Notes: generated by a model from the sequence alone, not told the origin. A stretch of 64,000 nucleotides of DNA from Candidatus Lambdaproteobacteria bacterium RIFOXYD2_FULL_56_26 (GCA_001783715.1 MFNF01000001.1:62001-126000), one strand, 5' to 3'; numbered from the stretch's first letter, positions 41,679 to 50,631 are shown. Numbers and translations are program-made.

Positions 41679-42273
41679 GGGAGAGAAAAATCCTGACCAT
41701 CATCTGGTGCAGATAAGGGCCGATCTCGGTCAGGATTTGTTCGGTCCTCTTTGTGGTCTCCAGGCCATCGGCAACAGACAAGATACTGCCCACCGGTTCT
41801 CCGCTTTTGGGGTGCAGGCCCCGGTAACCGATGGAATACCCGTCTGCCAGGATGCCCCATTCCCGCACATAGTCCAAAAACTTCAAATGTTTGTCGTACA
41901 GCTCTTTTGACAGTTCCCCCCGTTCAAGCTGGGCTTGTGCCGCTTGGTAGGTGTCTTGCCAGTGTTGCAGGACCCCAAACCCTGCTTCCCGAAAGTGGGC
42001 CCAAACCACCAGGTCCACATAGTACGCCTGCTCTTCCAGGTAGTTTTGGACATACTGCTCCGGGTAGTTGGTCAGGTGCCAATCCAGGTGTTTGGGGAGC
42101 AGGTGCTCATCCAAGGGGCAGATCAAAAAGGCGAAGTGGGTGAAGGGAACAAAGGCTTTCAGCCGTTGGATGAAGATCCGCATTTCCTCGGGGTTGGAGA
42201 CCAAAAAACCAAAGGAGACCAACTCTTGGAGCTGGATCTGGTCGGCCGGGGAGAAGGCACTGTTGGGTTGCAT
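41671..42273 (-). CDS. LuxR-type autoinducer-binding domain protein without HTH
   Basis: The 200-residue protein resembles the N-terminal ligand domain of LuxR regulators: [52 protein letters not shown] and the final [17 protein letters not shown]. It ends where the helix-turn-helix would begin, so it cannot bind DNA itself. It could sequester acyl-homoserine lactones or similar ligands, or regulate a partner. No synthase is nearby. ATG 42273 is preferred; TTG 42381 would add 36 proline-rich residues. Confidence 0.65.
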   Translation of the reverse strand: MQPNSAFSPADQIQLQELVSFGFLVSNPEEMRIFIQRLKAFVPFTHFAFLICPLDEHLLPKHLDWHLTNYPEQYVQNYLEEQAYYVDLVVWAHFREAGFGVLQHWQDTYQAAQAQLERGELSKELYDKHLKFLDYVREWGILADGYSIGYRGLHPKSGEPVGSILSVADGLETTKRTEQILTEIGPYLHQMMVRIFLSPK

Positions 42274-42420
42274 TGGGTCCACAGGTACAGGCTGTTTGGG
42301 CAAGCTCGGCTCAATCTTATCTGGTCTTGGGCCAGAGTTAAAGAGTTTTTTGCGGGGCCGCAAAGGAGGTGGAACCCCCAAGGTCGGCCTTGAGGAAAAA
42401 AATTATTCCCTTTACAAAAC

Positions 42421-42472
42421 AAAAGCCGAAAACCGGAATTTTTGGGAAAAATCCTGTTTTCGGCTTTTTTTT
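42421..42472 (-). terminator. Bidirectional-type terminator downstream of the DUF3606-like gene
   Basis: AAAAGCCGAAAAC (42421-42433) pairs over 13 bases with GTTTTCGGCTTTT (42456-42468), with an inner AATTTTT/AAAAAT extension and a GGG loop. On the minus strand TTTTGTTTTG follows the stem; on the plus strand T8 follows. It ends the short DUF3606 transcript and precedes the LuxR-like gene. Confidence 0.8.
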
Positions 42473-42544
42473 GGGCGCAAAAGAAAGAAAAGACAGTGGA
42501 CAGGGTCTTTGGGCGGCCCCAAAGGTAGAATTTGGATCAAAAAT

Positions 42545-42727
42545 TCAGCACTGGACCTTAATCCGGTTGTGACACCGGAGGAAGTCATAAACATCGGCGG
42601 CAAGGCTGCCTACCGTTTCCAAGGCCTCTCTGATGTCGGCCAGAGAGACTTTAAACTGTTCGGCCCAACGACGGAGGTCGTCGTAGCTGTATGGATCAAT
42701 GCGTTTTTGATCGTCCGGTCTTCTCAT
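42545..42727 (-). CDS. DUF3606-like small protein
   Basis: From ATG 42727, behind AGAGGG, the product has 60 residues (RRPDDQKRIDPYSYDD, LRRWAEQFKVSLADIREAL, ETVGSLAADVYDFL). The pattern of an RI-D motif, a W-x3-F helix and a V-G-x-A-x-V/Y-x-L end resembles DUF3606, a small basic family of unknown function. The track start at 42778 adds 17 unlikely residues. The gene is monocistronic, between an AT-rich region and a strong terminator. Confidence 0.6.
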   Translation of the reverse strand: MRRPDDQKRIDPYSYDDLRRWAEQFKVSLADIREALETVGSLAADVYDFLRCHNRIKVQC

Positions 42728-42778
42728 CCGTTTCAGCCCTCTAAAAATGTGGGTTAAACCGACCTGATAGCAATGCAA

Positions 42779-43071
42779 ACCGCCAATCGGCGGATCCGAA
42801 CCTACGGATCAGCCTCGACGGAATAGCCCTTTTGCGAGCGGCTGCAAGCAGCTTAGATGATTTAATCCCAAGATTGTCAATCATCGACAGAGATTTTGAC
42901 CGACTTTGCCGGAAATAAAAAATAATGTATATACCCTAGGTAAAACACCCTATATTTATAAATGGTTAATAAAATACAATTAGATAAAGAAAGAGAAAAC
43001 CGCTTGGTCTTGTATTCCTACCGCTGAGAAGATAGACTGGGGCCAAGCCTGACTTTGGAGTAGCGGTCCTG
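42779..43071. other. AT-rich divergent intergenic region with tandem hairpins
   Basis: No gene is visible in these 293 bases. Two adjacent inverted repeats open it: CCGCC-AATC-GGCGG (42780-42793) and GATCCG-AACCTA-CGGATC (42793-42810). From about 42905 the sequence becomes markedly AT-rich (AATAATGTATATACC, CCTATATTTATAAATGG). It should hold the divergent promoters of the DUF3606-like and HMCES genes, but I cannot fix a -35/-10 pair. Confidence 0.5.
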
Positions 43072-43770
43072 ATGTGCGGAAGATTTGGCCTTGCCAAAAA
43101 AATTGAAGAACTGCAAACCGCCTTTGCTGCGCTCCCTCTGGAGGTTGGTCTTACTCCCCGGTACAACATCGCTCCCGGCCAACCGGTCTTGGGGTTGGCC
43201 AAATCCAAGGTGCCGGGACTGCCCCAATGGGGTTGGTTCCACTGGGGGTTGGTCCCCTCCGGCGCAAAAACCGAACCCAAAGAGCAGGGTTGGATCAATG
43301 CTCGGTGCGAGACGGTCGGCCAAAAGCCTGCCTTTCGCACTTCCTTTGAAAGACGCAGGTGCGTGATCGTGGCGGACGGATTTTATGAATGGCAGACCCA
43401 AGGGAAACAAAAAAGGCCCTTCCTTTTTGCCCGGTCCAACCAAGAACCCTTTGGCCTGGCGGCGATTTGGGACCGTTGGAGTCCGGGCTTTGGCGCACCG
43501 GAGCAGGTCACTTGCGCCTTGTTGACCACCAGGGCCAATCCTTTGGTTGGCCAGATCCATGACCGGATGCCGGTGATTTTGGAACCCCAAGCGGTAGGCT
43601 TATGGCTGTACCTGACCGACCTGGGGCAAGCGGCCCCTTTGTTTGAACCCTACCCGGCCCCGAAGATGACCGCCTGTGAGGTCTCCTCCTCCGTCAATTC
43701 CCCGCAGTCGGATCGCCTCGAAGGTTACGCCCCCCTGGTTGGGGGTCAACAGCTCACCTTTTCCCCCTAA
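43072..43770 (+). CDS. yedK: SOS response-associated peptidase (HMCES/YedK family)
   Basis: The 232-residue protein protects abasic sites in single-stranded DNA by a thiazolidine crosslink through Cys2. It has MCGRF at the N-terminus, RYNIAPGQPV, FHWGLVPSGA, WINARCETVGQKPAFR, CVIVADGFYEW and the catalytic His in IHDRMPVIL. All key residues are present. It is followed after one base by a HAD-family gene. Confidence 0.95.
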   Translation: MCGRFGLAKKIEELQTAFAALPLEVGLTPRYNIAPGQPVLGLAKSKVPGLPQWGWFHWGLVPSGAKTEPKEQGWINARCETVGQKPAFRTSFERRRCVIVADGFYEWQTQGKQKRPFLFARSNQEPFGLAAIWDRWSPGFGAPEQVTCALLTTRANPLVGQIHDRMPVILEPQAVGLWLYLTDLGQAAPLFEPYPAPKMTACEVSSSVNSPQSDRLEGYAPLVGGQQLTFSP

Positions 43771-43771
43771 G

Positions 43772-44383
43772 ATGTTGGAACTTTTTTTGGATGTAGATGG
43801 CGTGATCCTGGACTTTGAGTCCACCTTCATGGATTTTGTGCGGGAGTATTACATCCCCGAATTGCCGCTCAACTACCTGCCCAAAAGCTGGGAGCTGAAA
43901 GACGGTCTGTTGTCCCGGTTAGACGTGGACCAGACCTGGAATGCTTTTATGGGCTCGGGCCGGTTTGCCCAGTTGAACCTCTTGGCCGACAAGGAGAGCT
44001 TCAACCGGCTCAGTTCCACCTTTCCGCTCCATCTGGTCACCAACCTGCCCCAGGAGCATTACGGACAAAGGATAAAAAATTTAATCCTCCATGGCCTCAA
44101 CTATGCCAGCCTCAACCTGGGGGGGCACCACAGCTTCGGGATCAAGGATTACCCCAGCAAGGCCCAGGTGATTGAGGGGTTGCGGGACAAAAACCGGCAG
44201 GTGTTTTTTTTGGACGACCACCCGGAAAACTGCAGGCAGGTCAAGGCTGCTTTTCCCCAGGCTCGGGTCTTTTTGATGCAACGGCCCCACAATGAGGAGG
44301 TGCCGGACGAAGATTGGGAGAGGGTCTTGGATTGGCCGGAGTTTGTGGCCGAGGTGGATCAGGCAGTTTTGTCCAGGGGGTGA
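43772..44383 (+). CDS. HAD-superfamily hydrolase
   Basis: The 203-residue protein starts with the HAD motif I LFLDVDGVILDFE, has a helical cap, LHLVTNLPQEHYGQ (motif II-like), KAQVIEGL (motif III Lys) and VFFLDDHPENCRQVKAAFP (motif IV). It probably is a phosphatase of the nucleotidase-like branch, but the substrate is unknown. ATG 43772 follows the HMCES stop; the track start is read-through. It overlaps the convergent msbA gene by 25 bases. Confidence 0.85.
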   Translation: MLELFLDVDGVILDFESTFMDFVREYYIPELPLNYLPKSWELKDGLLSRLDVDQTWNAFMGSGRFAQLNLLADKESFNRLSSTFPLHLVTNLPQEHYGQRIKNLILHGLNYASLNLGGHHSFGIKDYPSKAQVIEGLRDKNRQVFFLDDHPENCRQVKAAFPQARVFLMQRPHNEEVPDEDWERVLDWPEFVAEVDQAVLSRG

Positions 44384-46110
44384 TCCCGAAATTGCATCTG
44401 GTAAAGCCGGAAGTATTCTCCCTTGGCCTCCAACAGCTGTTGGTGGTTTCCCGATTCGATGATTCTCCCCGCCTTGAGGACATGGATCACATCGGCATGG
44501 GAGATGGTTGAAAGCCGGTGGGCGATCACCAGACTGGTCCGGTTGCGCATCAGGTTTTCAATGGCCGCCTGGACTTCCTTTTCCGATTCGGTGTCCAGGG
44601 CGCTGGTGGCCTCGTCCAAAATCAAGATCGGCGCATCCTTGATCAAGGCACGGGCAATGGAGATCCGCTGCCTCTGTCCGCCCGAAAGCAGATTGCCCCC
44701 CTCGCCGATCACCGTTTCAAAACCTTGGGGCAATGCGTTGATGAAGTCGTAGGCATAGGCCACCTTGGCGGCCTGTTCGGTGGCCTTGTGGTCGCACAGG
44801 ATGTTGCCGTAGTTGATGTTCTTGGCGGCGGTGTCGTTAAAAAGCAGGATCTCCTGGGTGACCAGGGCGATTTGGGAGCGCAGGCTTTCCAAGGTCACCT
44901 CCCGGATGTCCACCCCATCGATGGTGATCCGGCCCTCTTCGGCCTTGAGGTCGTAAAACCTGGGCAGCAGGTTGGCCAAAGTGGTCTTGCCCGAGCCCGA
45001 AGCCCCCACCAGCGCCGTCACGCTGCCCGCCTTCAGTTGGATCTGGATGTCTTGCAGGACCTTTTGGTTTTCGTAACAAAACTCTTTGATTTCAATTTTG
45101 ATTTCTTTGCTCAAAGGGGCCAGGTTGGCCTTGCCCGAGGATTCATAGATCGGGTTTTTGGCATCAAGGACCTCATAGACCCGGCGAGCTGCCCCCAGGC
45201 CTTCTTGCAGCTTGAGGGTGAAGCCGTTAAATTTTTTGATCGGCTCGTTCATCATAAAAAAGGCGACCAGGAAGCTGGCAAAATCCCCGCCAGTGATCTG
45301 GTGGTGGATGATCAGGTACCCGCCCACGGTCATAATCGCTGCCCCGCAAATGCCACCGATCAGCTCCAAGATGGGGAAGGAGTAGCTGCTGATCCGGGCG
45401 GAATCCAAAAAGAAGTTGAACAGTCGGCGGTTTTCCTTTTTAAAACGATCGTTTTCGTACTCCTCCATCCCAAACGCCTGGACCACCCGAATCCCCAGGA
45501 TGGTCTCGTTCAGGAGCCCGGTCAGCTCTCCGTATTTGCCCTGCCGTTTGTCGGAAACCTCCTTGTTCTGTTGGCCGAATTTTTGGATCAAAAGCCCGGC
45601 AGGGGGCAGCAGCAGCAAGGTCAAGAAAAAGAGGTGCCAGCTCCGGTAGGCCATGATGCCCAAGAGGATCAAGATCTGGGGCAGGTCCCGCAAGGGACCG
45701 GCGATGCCCACCTTGACCGCTTCCGAAAGGGTGGTAAGGTCGGTGGTAAACCGGGAGATCAGGTCCCCGGTGTTCTTTTGGTTGTGAAAGGCCACCGGCA
45801 GGTGCAGGGTTTTTTCAAACAGTTTTCCCCGCAGTTCCCGGATCAGCCGCTGGCCCATGCTGTTCATCAGGTAGCTTTGCCCAAAAAAGGACAGGCCCTT
45901 AAAAAAGAAGACCAACACGATCCCTAGCCCCACCAGGATAAATTTGTTTTGGCTGGGGACATCACCGGCGCTCAAGGCATCCACGATGTCCTTCATGTAT
46001 TTGGCGGGGGCCACCGTAAAGAGGGCGTAAAGAAGCATGAACAGCACCCCAAACCCCAATTGGAGCTTGTGCTTGAGGACTAATTTGATCAGTCTGGCAG
46101 GGATGGTCAT
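44359..46110 (-). CDS. msbA: MsbA-type lipid A/ABC exporter
   Basis: The 583-residue half-transporter has six predicted membrane helices followed by an ATP-binding domain. The ATPase has Walker A GASGSGKTT, signature LSGGQRQRISIARAL, Walker B ILILDEATSALD and the H-loop VIAHRLSTI. Size and the FHNQKNTGDLISRFTTD segment fit MsbA, which flips lipid A-core across the inner membrane. Other exporters of the same fold cannot be excluded. lpxD and waaA elsewhere in the window support the lipid A reading. Confidence 0.85.
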   Translation of the reverse strand: MTIPARLIKLVLKHKLQLGFGVLFMLLYALFTVAPAKYMKDIVDALSAGDVPSQNKFILVGLGIVLVFFFKGLSFFGQSYLMNSMGQRLIRELRGKLFEKTLHLPVAFHNQKNTGDLISRFTTDLTTLSEAVKVGIAGPLRDLPQILILLGIMAYRSWHLFFLTLLLLPPAGLLIQKFGQQNKEVSDKRQGKYGELTGLLNETILGIRVVQAFGMEEYENDRFKKENRRLFNFFLDSARISSYSFPILELIGGICGAAIMTVGGYLIIHHQITGGDFASFLVAFFMMNEPIKKFNGFTLKLQEGLGAARRVYEVLDAKNPIYESSGKANLAPLSKEIKIEIKEFCYENQKVLQDIQIQLKAGSVTALVGASGSGKTTLANLLPRFYDLKAEEGRITIDGVDIREVTLESLRSQIALVTQEILLFNDTAAKNINYGNILCDHKATEQAAKVAYAYDFINALPQGFETVIGEGGNLLSGGQRQRISIARALIKDAPILILDEATSALDTESEKEVQAAIENLMRNRTSLVIAHRLSTISHADVIHVLKAGRIIESGNHQQLLEAKGEYFRLYQMQFRDHPLDKTA

Positions 46111-46149
46111 AACTTCCTTGGATGGTTCCGAAAAACTAGTAGAAATCTG

Positions 46150-46665
46150 ATGAAAAAGCCACTTATTTTCCTGCTTTTTAGCGTTTTTGCTGCCCTTTCA
46201 ACTGGTTTTGCTCAAGAAGTGGAACTCCTGGAAGGCCCCAGGTTCGCCGCTTCCTTGGAACAGGCGATAGACGGGGCCCAAAGCTCGGTCCGCTTGGCCA
46301 CCTATGTCTTTCGCCTCAGCCCCAGGGGAGAAACCGGCAGGCTCGCCAAAGCCCTGGCCCAAGCGGCCAAAAGGGGGGTCGAGGTGGAACTTTATTTGGA
46401 GACTACCGGGTTGAAGGACAGCCTGGAACGGGGGAATAGACAAGTGGCCAAGTGGCTCAAACGCAACCAAGTGAAGGTTTATTTTGATACCCCCAACCAA
46501 AGGTCCCACGCCAAGGCGGCGGTGATTGACCACAAGTTTTGTTTTGTTGGCAGCCACAACCTGACCGAGTCGGCCTTGAAGCACAACTACGAGCTGACCT
46601 TGCGGGTGGACTCCCCCGCTTTGGCCCAAAAGCTGGAACAAAGTTTTACCGCCCATTTTAAGTAG
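46150..46665 (+). CDS. Secreted phospholipase D-like protein (single HKD motif)
   Basis: The 171-residue protein has a signal peptide (KKPLIFLLFSVFAALSTGFA) and one HKD motif, SHAKAAVIDHKFCFVGSHNLTESAL, as in Nuc-type endonucleases that work as dimers. It should act in the periplasm or outside the cell on DNA or phospholipid. It is divergent from msbA across 39 bases and overlaps the convergent sthA end by eight bases. Confidence 0.85.
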   Translation: MKKPLIFLLFSVFAALSTGFAQEVELLEGPRFAASLEQAIDGAQSSVRLATYVFRLSPRGETGRLAKALAQAAKRGVEVELYLETTGLKDSLERGNRQVAKWLKRNQVKVYFDTPNQRSHAKAAVIDHKFCFVGSHNLTESALKHNYELTLRVDSPALAQKLEQSFTAHFK

Positions 46666-48061
46666 GACCAGCCCCCGCCAGGGCCTTGAGCCCGTTGAGG
46701 GCCGCCACCTTGTAGCCGGAGGAGAGGCTGGGGAAGTTGAAGATTTCTTCCACAAAATAATGGACCGTTCCCCCAAAGGCCATCACCGCTTGGCCAATGT
46801 GGATCAGCTCGCTGGCTTGCTGGCCCAGGATGTGTACGGCCAACAGTTTCCCGGTGGAAGGTTCAAACAAAAGTTTGATCAGTCCCTCTTGGACCCCTAG
46901 AATCTCCCCACGAGCCAGATCCTGGTAATGGGCTATCCCTACTTTGTATTCCTTGCCCGATTGTTTGAGCGCCTCTTCGGTGGGGCCGATCATCGCCACT
47001 TCGGGTAGAGTATAAACGGCGCAGGGGTAAGGGCCAGTGATCTTGTGGCCCCTTTGGCCGGTGACCGAATGACGGGCGGCCATACGGCCTTCTTCGTTGC
47101 TGATCGAAACCAGACTGGGCATACCGATGATGTCGCCAACGGCGTAAATATGGGGGATCAAGGTTTGGTAGTTTTCGTTGACCTCAATCTGGTTGCGGTG
47201 GTTTACCTCGATCCCCACCTGTTCCAGCCCCAGTCCTTGGACGTTGCCCTGTCTGCCGTTGGCGTAGAGCAGGTATTGGCTTTCCAAGACCTCCCCGGTT
47301 TTGAGGGTCAGCCGGACTCGGTCGGTTTGGCCTTTGAGGGATTCAAAATCCTGGCCCAGCCGAAACTGCACCCCGCTGGCCGACATCGCCCGGACCAGGG
47401 CCAGACTGAGGTCGGAATCCAAAAAGTTCAAGACCTGCCCCCGAGGCTCCACCAGGGTCACCAAACAGCCCAGACGGGCAAAGATACAGGCATATTCGCA
47501 ACCGATCACCCCGCCGCCGTACACCAAAAGACTTTGGGGTAGCTCCTTCAGTTCCAAGATACGGTCCGAATCCAGGATCCGGGGGCAGGAAAAGTCAACC
47601 CCTGGGGGATGGTAGGGGCTAGTGCCCACCGCGATGATGGTTTTTTGGGCCCGCACTTGGGTTGGCCCGGCCTTGGACTCCACGCCCAAGAGTTGGGGGA
47701 CCAAAAAATGGGCCCTCCCTTGGAGGAAGTCCACCCCCGCCTTCCGGTACCCCGCCAGAATCTCCGCCACCCGAGCGGCAATGACCCGGTTCTTGCGGTC
47801 CATCAATTCGCCGACTGTCAGCATCGGTGCCGGTTCGGACCTGACCGAGGCATACCGGTCGAAGGTCCGCCGTTCCAAGAAGATTACCGTTTCCCGCAGG
47901 CTTTTGGAAGGGATGGTTCCCGAGAGGGTCCCCGCTCCGCCCGGATCGGCGAGCCGCTCAATGACCAAGGTCTTGGCCCCCAACCTAGCCGCTTCCAGGG
48001 CCGCCTTTTCCCCGGCCGGGCCTGAACCGATTACGGCTACGTCGTAGGTGGTGGAGGCCAT
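46658..48061 (-). CDS. sthA: Soluble pyridine nucleotide transhydrogenase-like flavoprotein
   Basis: The 467-residue protein aligns with SthA: VIGSGPAGEKAALEAARLGAK, RILDSDRILEL, LLVYGGGVIGCEYACIFARLG, LLYANGRQGNVQGLGL, HIYAVGDIIGMPSL and VAALNGLKAL. SthA moves hydride between NADPH and NAD+. The single N-terminal cysteine kept in many SthA (GGCTHWGTIPSK) is lost here (GGAGTLSGTIPSK), so no thiol chemistry is possible there. It follows the FNR gene by 11 bases, forming a pyridine-nucleotide redox cluster. Confidence 0.88.
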   Translation of the reverse strand: MASTTYDVAVIGSGPAGEKAALEAARLGAKTLVIERLADPGGAGTLSGTIPSKSLRETVIFLERRTFDRYASVRSEPAPMLTVGELMDRKNRVIAARVAEILAGYRKAGVDFLQGRAHFLVPQLLGVESKAGPTQVRAQKTIIAVGTSPYHPPGVDFSCPRILDSDRILELKELPQSLLVYGGGVIGCEYACIFARLGCLVTLVEPRGQVLNFLDSDLSLALVRAMSASGVQFRLGQDFESLKGQTDRVRLTLKTGEVLESQYLLYANGRQGNVQGLGLEQVGIEVNHRNQIEVNENYQTLIPHIYAVGDIIGMPSLVSISNEEGRMAARHSVTGQRGHKITGPYPCAVYTLPEVAMIGPTEEALKQSGKEYKVGIAHYQDLARGEILGVQEGLIKLLFEPSTGKLLAVHILGQQASELIHIGQAVMAFGGTVHYFVEEIFNFPSLSSGYKVAALNGLKALAGAGPT

Positions 48062-48072
48062 AGGGTTCCAGG

Positions 48073-48969
48073 TCAATAAACCTCAACGTTCCAACGGCCA
48101 GTGGCTTTGAGTTCTTCCTTGTAGGCTTCCCAATCCATCCCGTCTTGTTCGGCCCAGGAACCAAAGACTTTGTCCACTCCGGCCTCCATGCCCTTGAGGC
48201 CGCAGAGGTAAACCACCGACTTCCCGGCCTTGAGCCCCGGCCAGAGGCTCTCTCTTTGTTCGGCGATCTTGTGTTGGACGTACACCCGCTCCCCGGTGGA
48301 GGTTTTTTCCTGTCTGGAGAGGGCTTGGAACGCCTGGAAGGTTTCCTTGGTGTAATACTGTCCGATGTCGTTGTTTTCCTGGTTCATGTAGAGGGTTTCA
48401 AAGCCGGTTTTGGCCCCGAAAAAGAGGCTGATCTTGCCGCCCCAACTGCCCCGTTCGTGGAAGATGTATTTGATGAACGCACGGAAGGGAGCAATGCCGG
48501 TGCCCACGGCCACCATGATCAGGTTGACTTGGTCGTCCTGGGGGAGCAGAAATTTCCTGCCGGTAGGGCCGGTCAGGGCCAAGTCCTCGCCCACCTTGGC
48601 ATCACAGATGTGGTTGCTGGCCACGCCGCGGACCTCTTGGCCGGTGGCTTCGTCGGTAAAGACCACCCGTTTGACGCACAAGGTCACGGTTTTGGAGGTT
48701 CCATCGTCGCCGACCCTGCTGCTGGCGATCGAATAAAGCCGGACCCGGTGTTTCTTGCCGTCTTCGTCCACACCGGGCGGCAGGATCCCCACCGACTGGC
48801 CTTCCAGGTAGGCAATCTCGCTCCGGGAAAGGTCGAGCACGATGTTGTGGATGTCGTCGGCGCTGTCCTTGGGGGTCAACCTTGTGTTTTCGATCACCTG
48901 GGCCAAAAAGGGGTCGCTCGGTTTGTACACCGTGCCGGGGGTGGGAATGACTTTTGTGATCAGTTCCAT
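48073..48969 (-). CDS. Ferredoxin-NADP+ reductase, plant/cyanobacterial type
   Basis: The 298-residue enzyme has FAD motifs RVRLYSIAS and GVASNHICDA, and the NADP motifs MVAVGTGIAPFRAFI and YLCGLKGMEAGVDKVF. It would transfer electrons between ferredoxin or flavodoxin and NADPH. The related BoxA-type reductase subunit is an alternative. ATG 48969 gives the family length. The frame stays open to a GTG at 49110 that overlaps the upstream stop, so a 47-residue extension by coupling is possible. Confidence 0.85.
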   Translation of the reverse strand: MELITKVIPTPGTVYKPSDPFLAQVIENTRLTPKDSADDIHNIVLDLSRSEIAYLEGQSVGILPPGVDEDGKKHRVRLYSIASSRVGDDGTSKTVTLCVKRVVFTDEATGQEVRGVASNHICDAKVGEDLALTGPTGRKFLLPQDDQVNLIMVAVGTGIAPFRAFIKYIFHERGSWGGKISLFFGAKTGFETLYMNQENNDIGQYYTKETFQAFQALSRQEKTSTGERVYVQHKIAEQRESLWPGLKAGKSVVYLCGLKGMEAGVDKVFGSWAEQDGMDWEAYKEELKATGRWNVEVY

Positions 48970-49106
48970 AGTTTGGGCCGGGAAAGGTGGAAGGGACAGT
49001 TGTTGGGTTTTATGGCTTGATCCTAGCTCAATCTGCCGGTTTCCTCCAAGGGGCAACCGTACAAGCCTCTTTTTTTGTTTTTGGATTGATGGGGAGGAGC
49101 CTGGGC

Positions 49107-49541
49107 TCACCCCTGGAACCGGAGCGGGATCAGGTCTCCCGGCTTGGCATCACAGAGGAAATTACTGGCCGTCCCCCGCTTGACCTCGCCGGTAAAAAGG
49201 TCCTTGTACACCAACCGCAGGACCGAAAAGGTCAGGTTCAGAGAGTGGCCCGCACCGTCTTGTTCGGTTTGGATCACCGAATAGGCCCGGAGGTCAAAGG
49301 GCCGGTCGTTTTCATCCCGTCCCGGCGGCTGGACCCAAACCGATTGATCGAGGGCCAGGGACACCTGGGCGGAAGCCACCTCCAAAACCAGGTGGAACAC
49401 CTCGTCGGAAGCCCCTTCCGGGGTGATCTTGCGGTTGGCCAAAACCTTGGCTTGGTAGGGCTCCGTAGGCGGAGAGGCAGCTGGGTCGGTCACCTGGGTC
49501 CTCAAAGGGGGCGGTTCAAAAACCGGAGGTTGGAACGTCAA
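49107..49541 (-). CDS. FNR-like FAD-binding domain alone (truncated paralogue)
   Basis: The 144-residue protein starts at TTG and aligns only with the N-terminal half of the neighbouring FNR: DEVFHLVLEVASAQVSLALDQ, RPFDLRAYSVIQTEQDG, LRLVYKDLFTGEVKRGTASNFLCDAKPGD. It ends just after the FAD domain, with no NADP domain. The RLYS flavin motif reads RAYS. It is either a decayed duplicate or a free-standing flavin/partner domain. Its stop overlaps a GTG of the FNR frame. Confidence 0.75.
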   Translation of the reverse strand: MTFQPPVFEPPPLRTQVTDPAASPPTEPYQAKVLANRKITPEGASDEVFHLVLEVASAQVSLALDQSVWVQPPGRDENDRPFDLRAYSVIQTEQDGAGHSLNLTFSVLRLVYKDLFTGEVKRGTASNFLCDAKPGDLIPLRFQG

Positions 49542-49545
49542 AAGG

Positions 49546-50631
49546 TTAGGTCGGCGGCTTTTTGAAAAATCCCAGGCCCGCCAAAAAGGCCTCCATGTTC
49601 TTGAGCCGGTTCAGGAAGCTGTCCAACTGCCCAAGCAGGGCCTCGTTGTGCCGCCATTTGTGGTAGGGACGGCCAGGCATTCCAGCCAGGGTTTCCTGGT
49701 CTCCGGTTTTGCTGGTCACCAAGGTCCGGGCCAGCAGGGTCACCTGGGAGCCGATCTTAAGGTTGTCCCGGATCCCCGATTGTCCACCCATCATCAGGTG
49801 GGAGCCGGTCTTGGTGCTCCCGGCGATACCCGATTGGGCGGTGATCAGGCTTTCTTCGCCGACCTCCACATTGTGGGCGATGTGGACCAGGTTGTCCAAC
49901 TTGGTGTTCCGGCCCAAACGGGTTTGGTCGAACCGGGCCCGGTCGATGCAGCTGTTGGCCCCCACCTCCACTTGGTCTTCGAGCACCACCCTGCCGACCT
50001 GGGGGATCTTGTGGTTGTGTCCGTCCCGTTGGTAGTAGCCATAACCATCTGCGCCGATGACCACCCCCGAATGCAGGATCACTTGGTTGCCCAGCAGGCA
50101 TCCCTCCCTGACCGTGACGTTGGGGTACAGCAGGCAGTCCTCCCCGAGGACCGAGTCTTCCATCACCACCACGTTGGCCCGGAGCACCGAGCCTTGGCCG
50201 ATTTTTACCCTGGGGTAGATAACCACCCCTGGATCGAGGGTGACGTTTTTCCCGATCTCTGCGGTGGGGTCCACAAAAGCCAAAGGGTGAATCTTGCCGC
50301 TTGAGGCCGGGCCTGGGTGCAGGATCAAGGTGGCCCGGACGTGGGTATCCAAAGGGTCGGGGGAAAAAATCAAATGCCGCCCCTCCGCTTCGGTCCCCGG
50401 CGGGACGATGATGGCACAGGGAAGGCCGGGGTCCACTTGGTGGAGATTTTTGCCCTGGTCCCGAAAGACTCCGCCGGGCGTAGGCAAGGCCGCCAGCGCC
50501 TTGGGATTGGAGACAAAGGCCAAGCCGCCGGGGCCGATCGACTCGAAGCCACAGGCGTGGGTCAGGGTTAAACTGGGATCACCCTTGTAAGGGGTACCCA
50601 ATTTGTGGCACAATGCTTCTAAGGTGATCAT
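49546..50631 (-). CDS. lpxD: UDP-3-O-acylglucosamine N-acyltransferase
   Basis: The 361-residue enzyme adds the second acyl chain in lipid A synthesis. It has an N-terminal uridine-binding domain (HACGFESIGPGGLAFVSNPK), a left-handed beta-helix of hexapeptides (AEIGKNVTLDPGVVI), the catalytic His in LVHIAHNVEVGE, and GIAGSTKTGSHLMMGGQSGI. No other lpx gene is adjacent. It is divergent from the TerB-like gene across 146 bases. Confidence 0.95.
   Translation of the reverse strand: MITLEALCHKLGTPYKGDPSLTLTHACGFESIGPGGLAFVSNPKALAALPTPGGVFRDQGKNLHQVDPGLPCAIIVPPGTEAEGRHLIFSPDPLDTHVRATLILHPGPASSGKIHPLAFVDPTAEIGKNVTLDPGVVIYPRVKIGQGSVLRANVVVMEDSVLGEDCLLYPNVTVREGCLLGNQVILHSGVVIGADGYGYYQRDGHNHKIPQVGRVVLEDQVEVGANSCIDRARFDQTRLGRNTKLDNLVHIAHNVEVGEESLITAQSGIAGSTKTGSHLMMGGQSGIRDNLKIGSQVTLLARTLVTSKTGDQETLAGMPGRPYHKWRHNEALLGQLDSFLNRLKNMEAFLAGLGFFKKPPT

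Noticed and set aside
44518-45927. 469-residue plus-strand ORF
   Set aside because: Antisense to msbA with complete ABC motifs.
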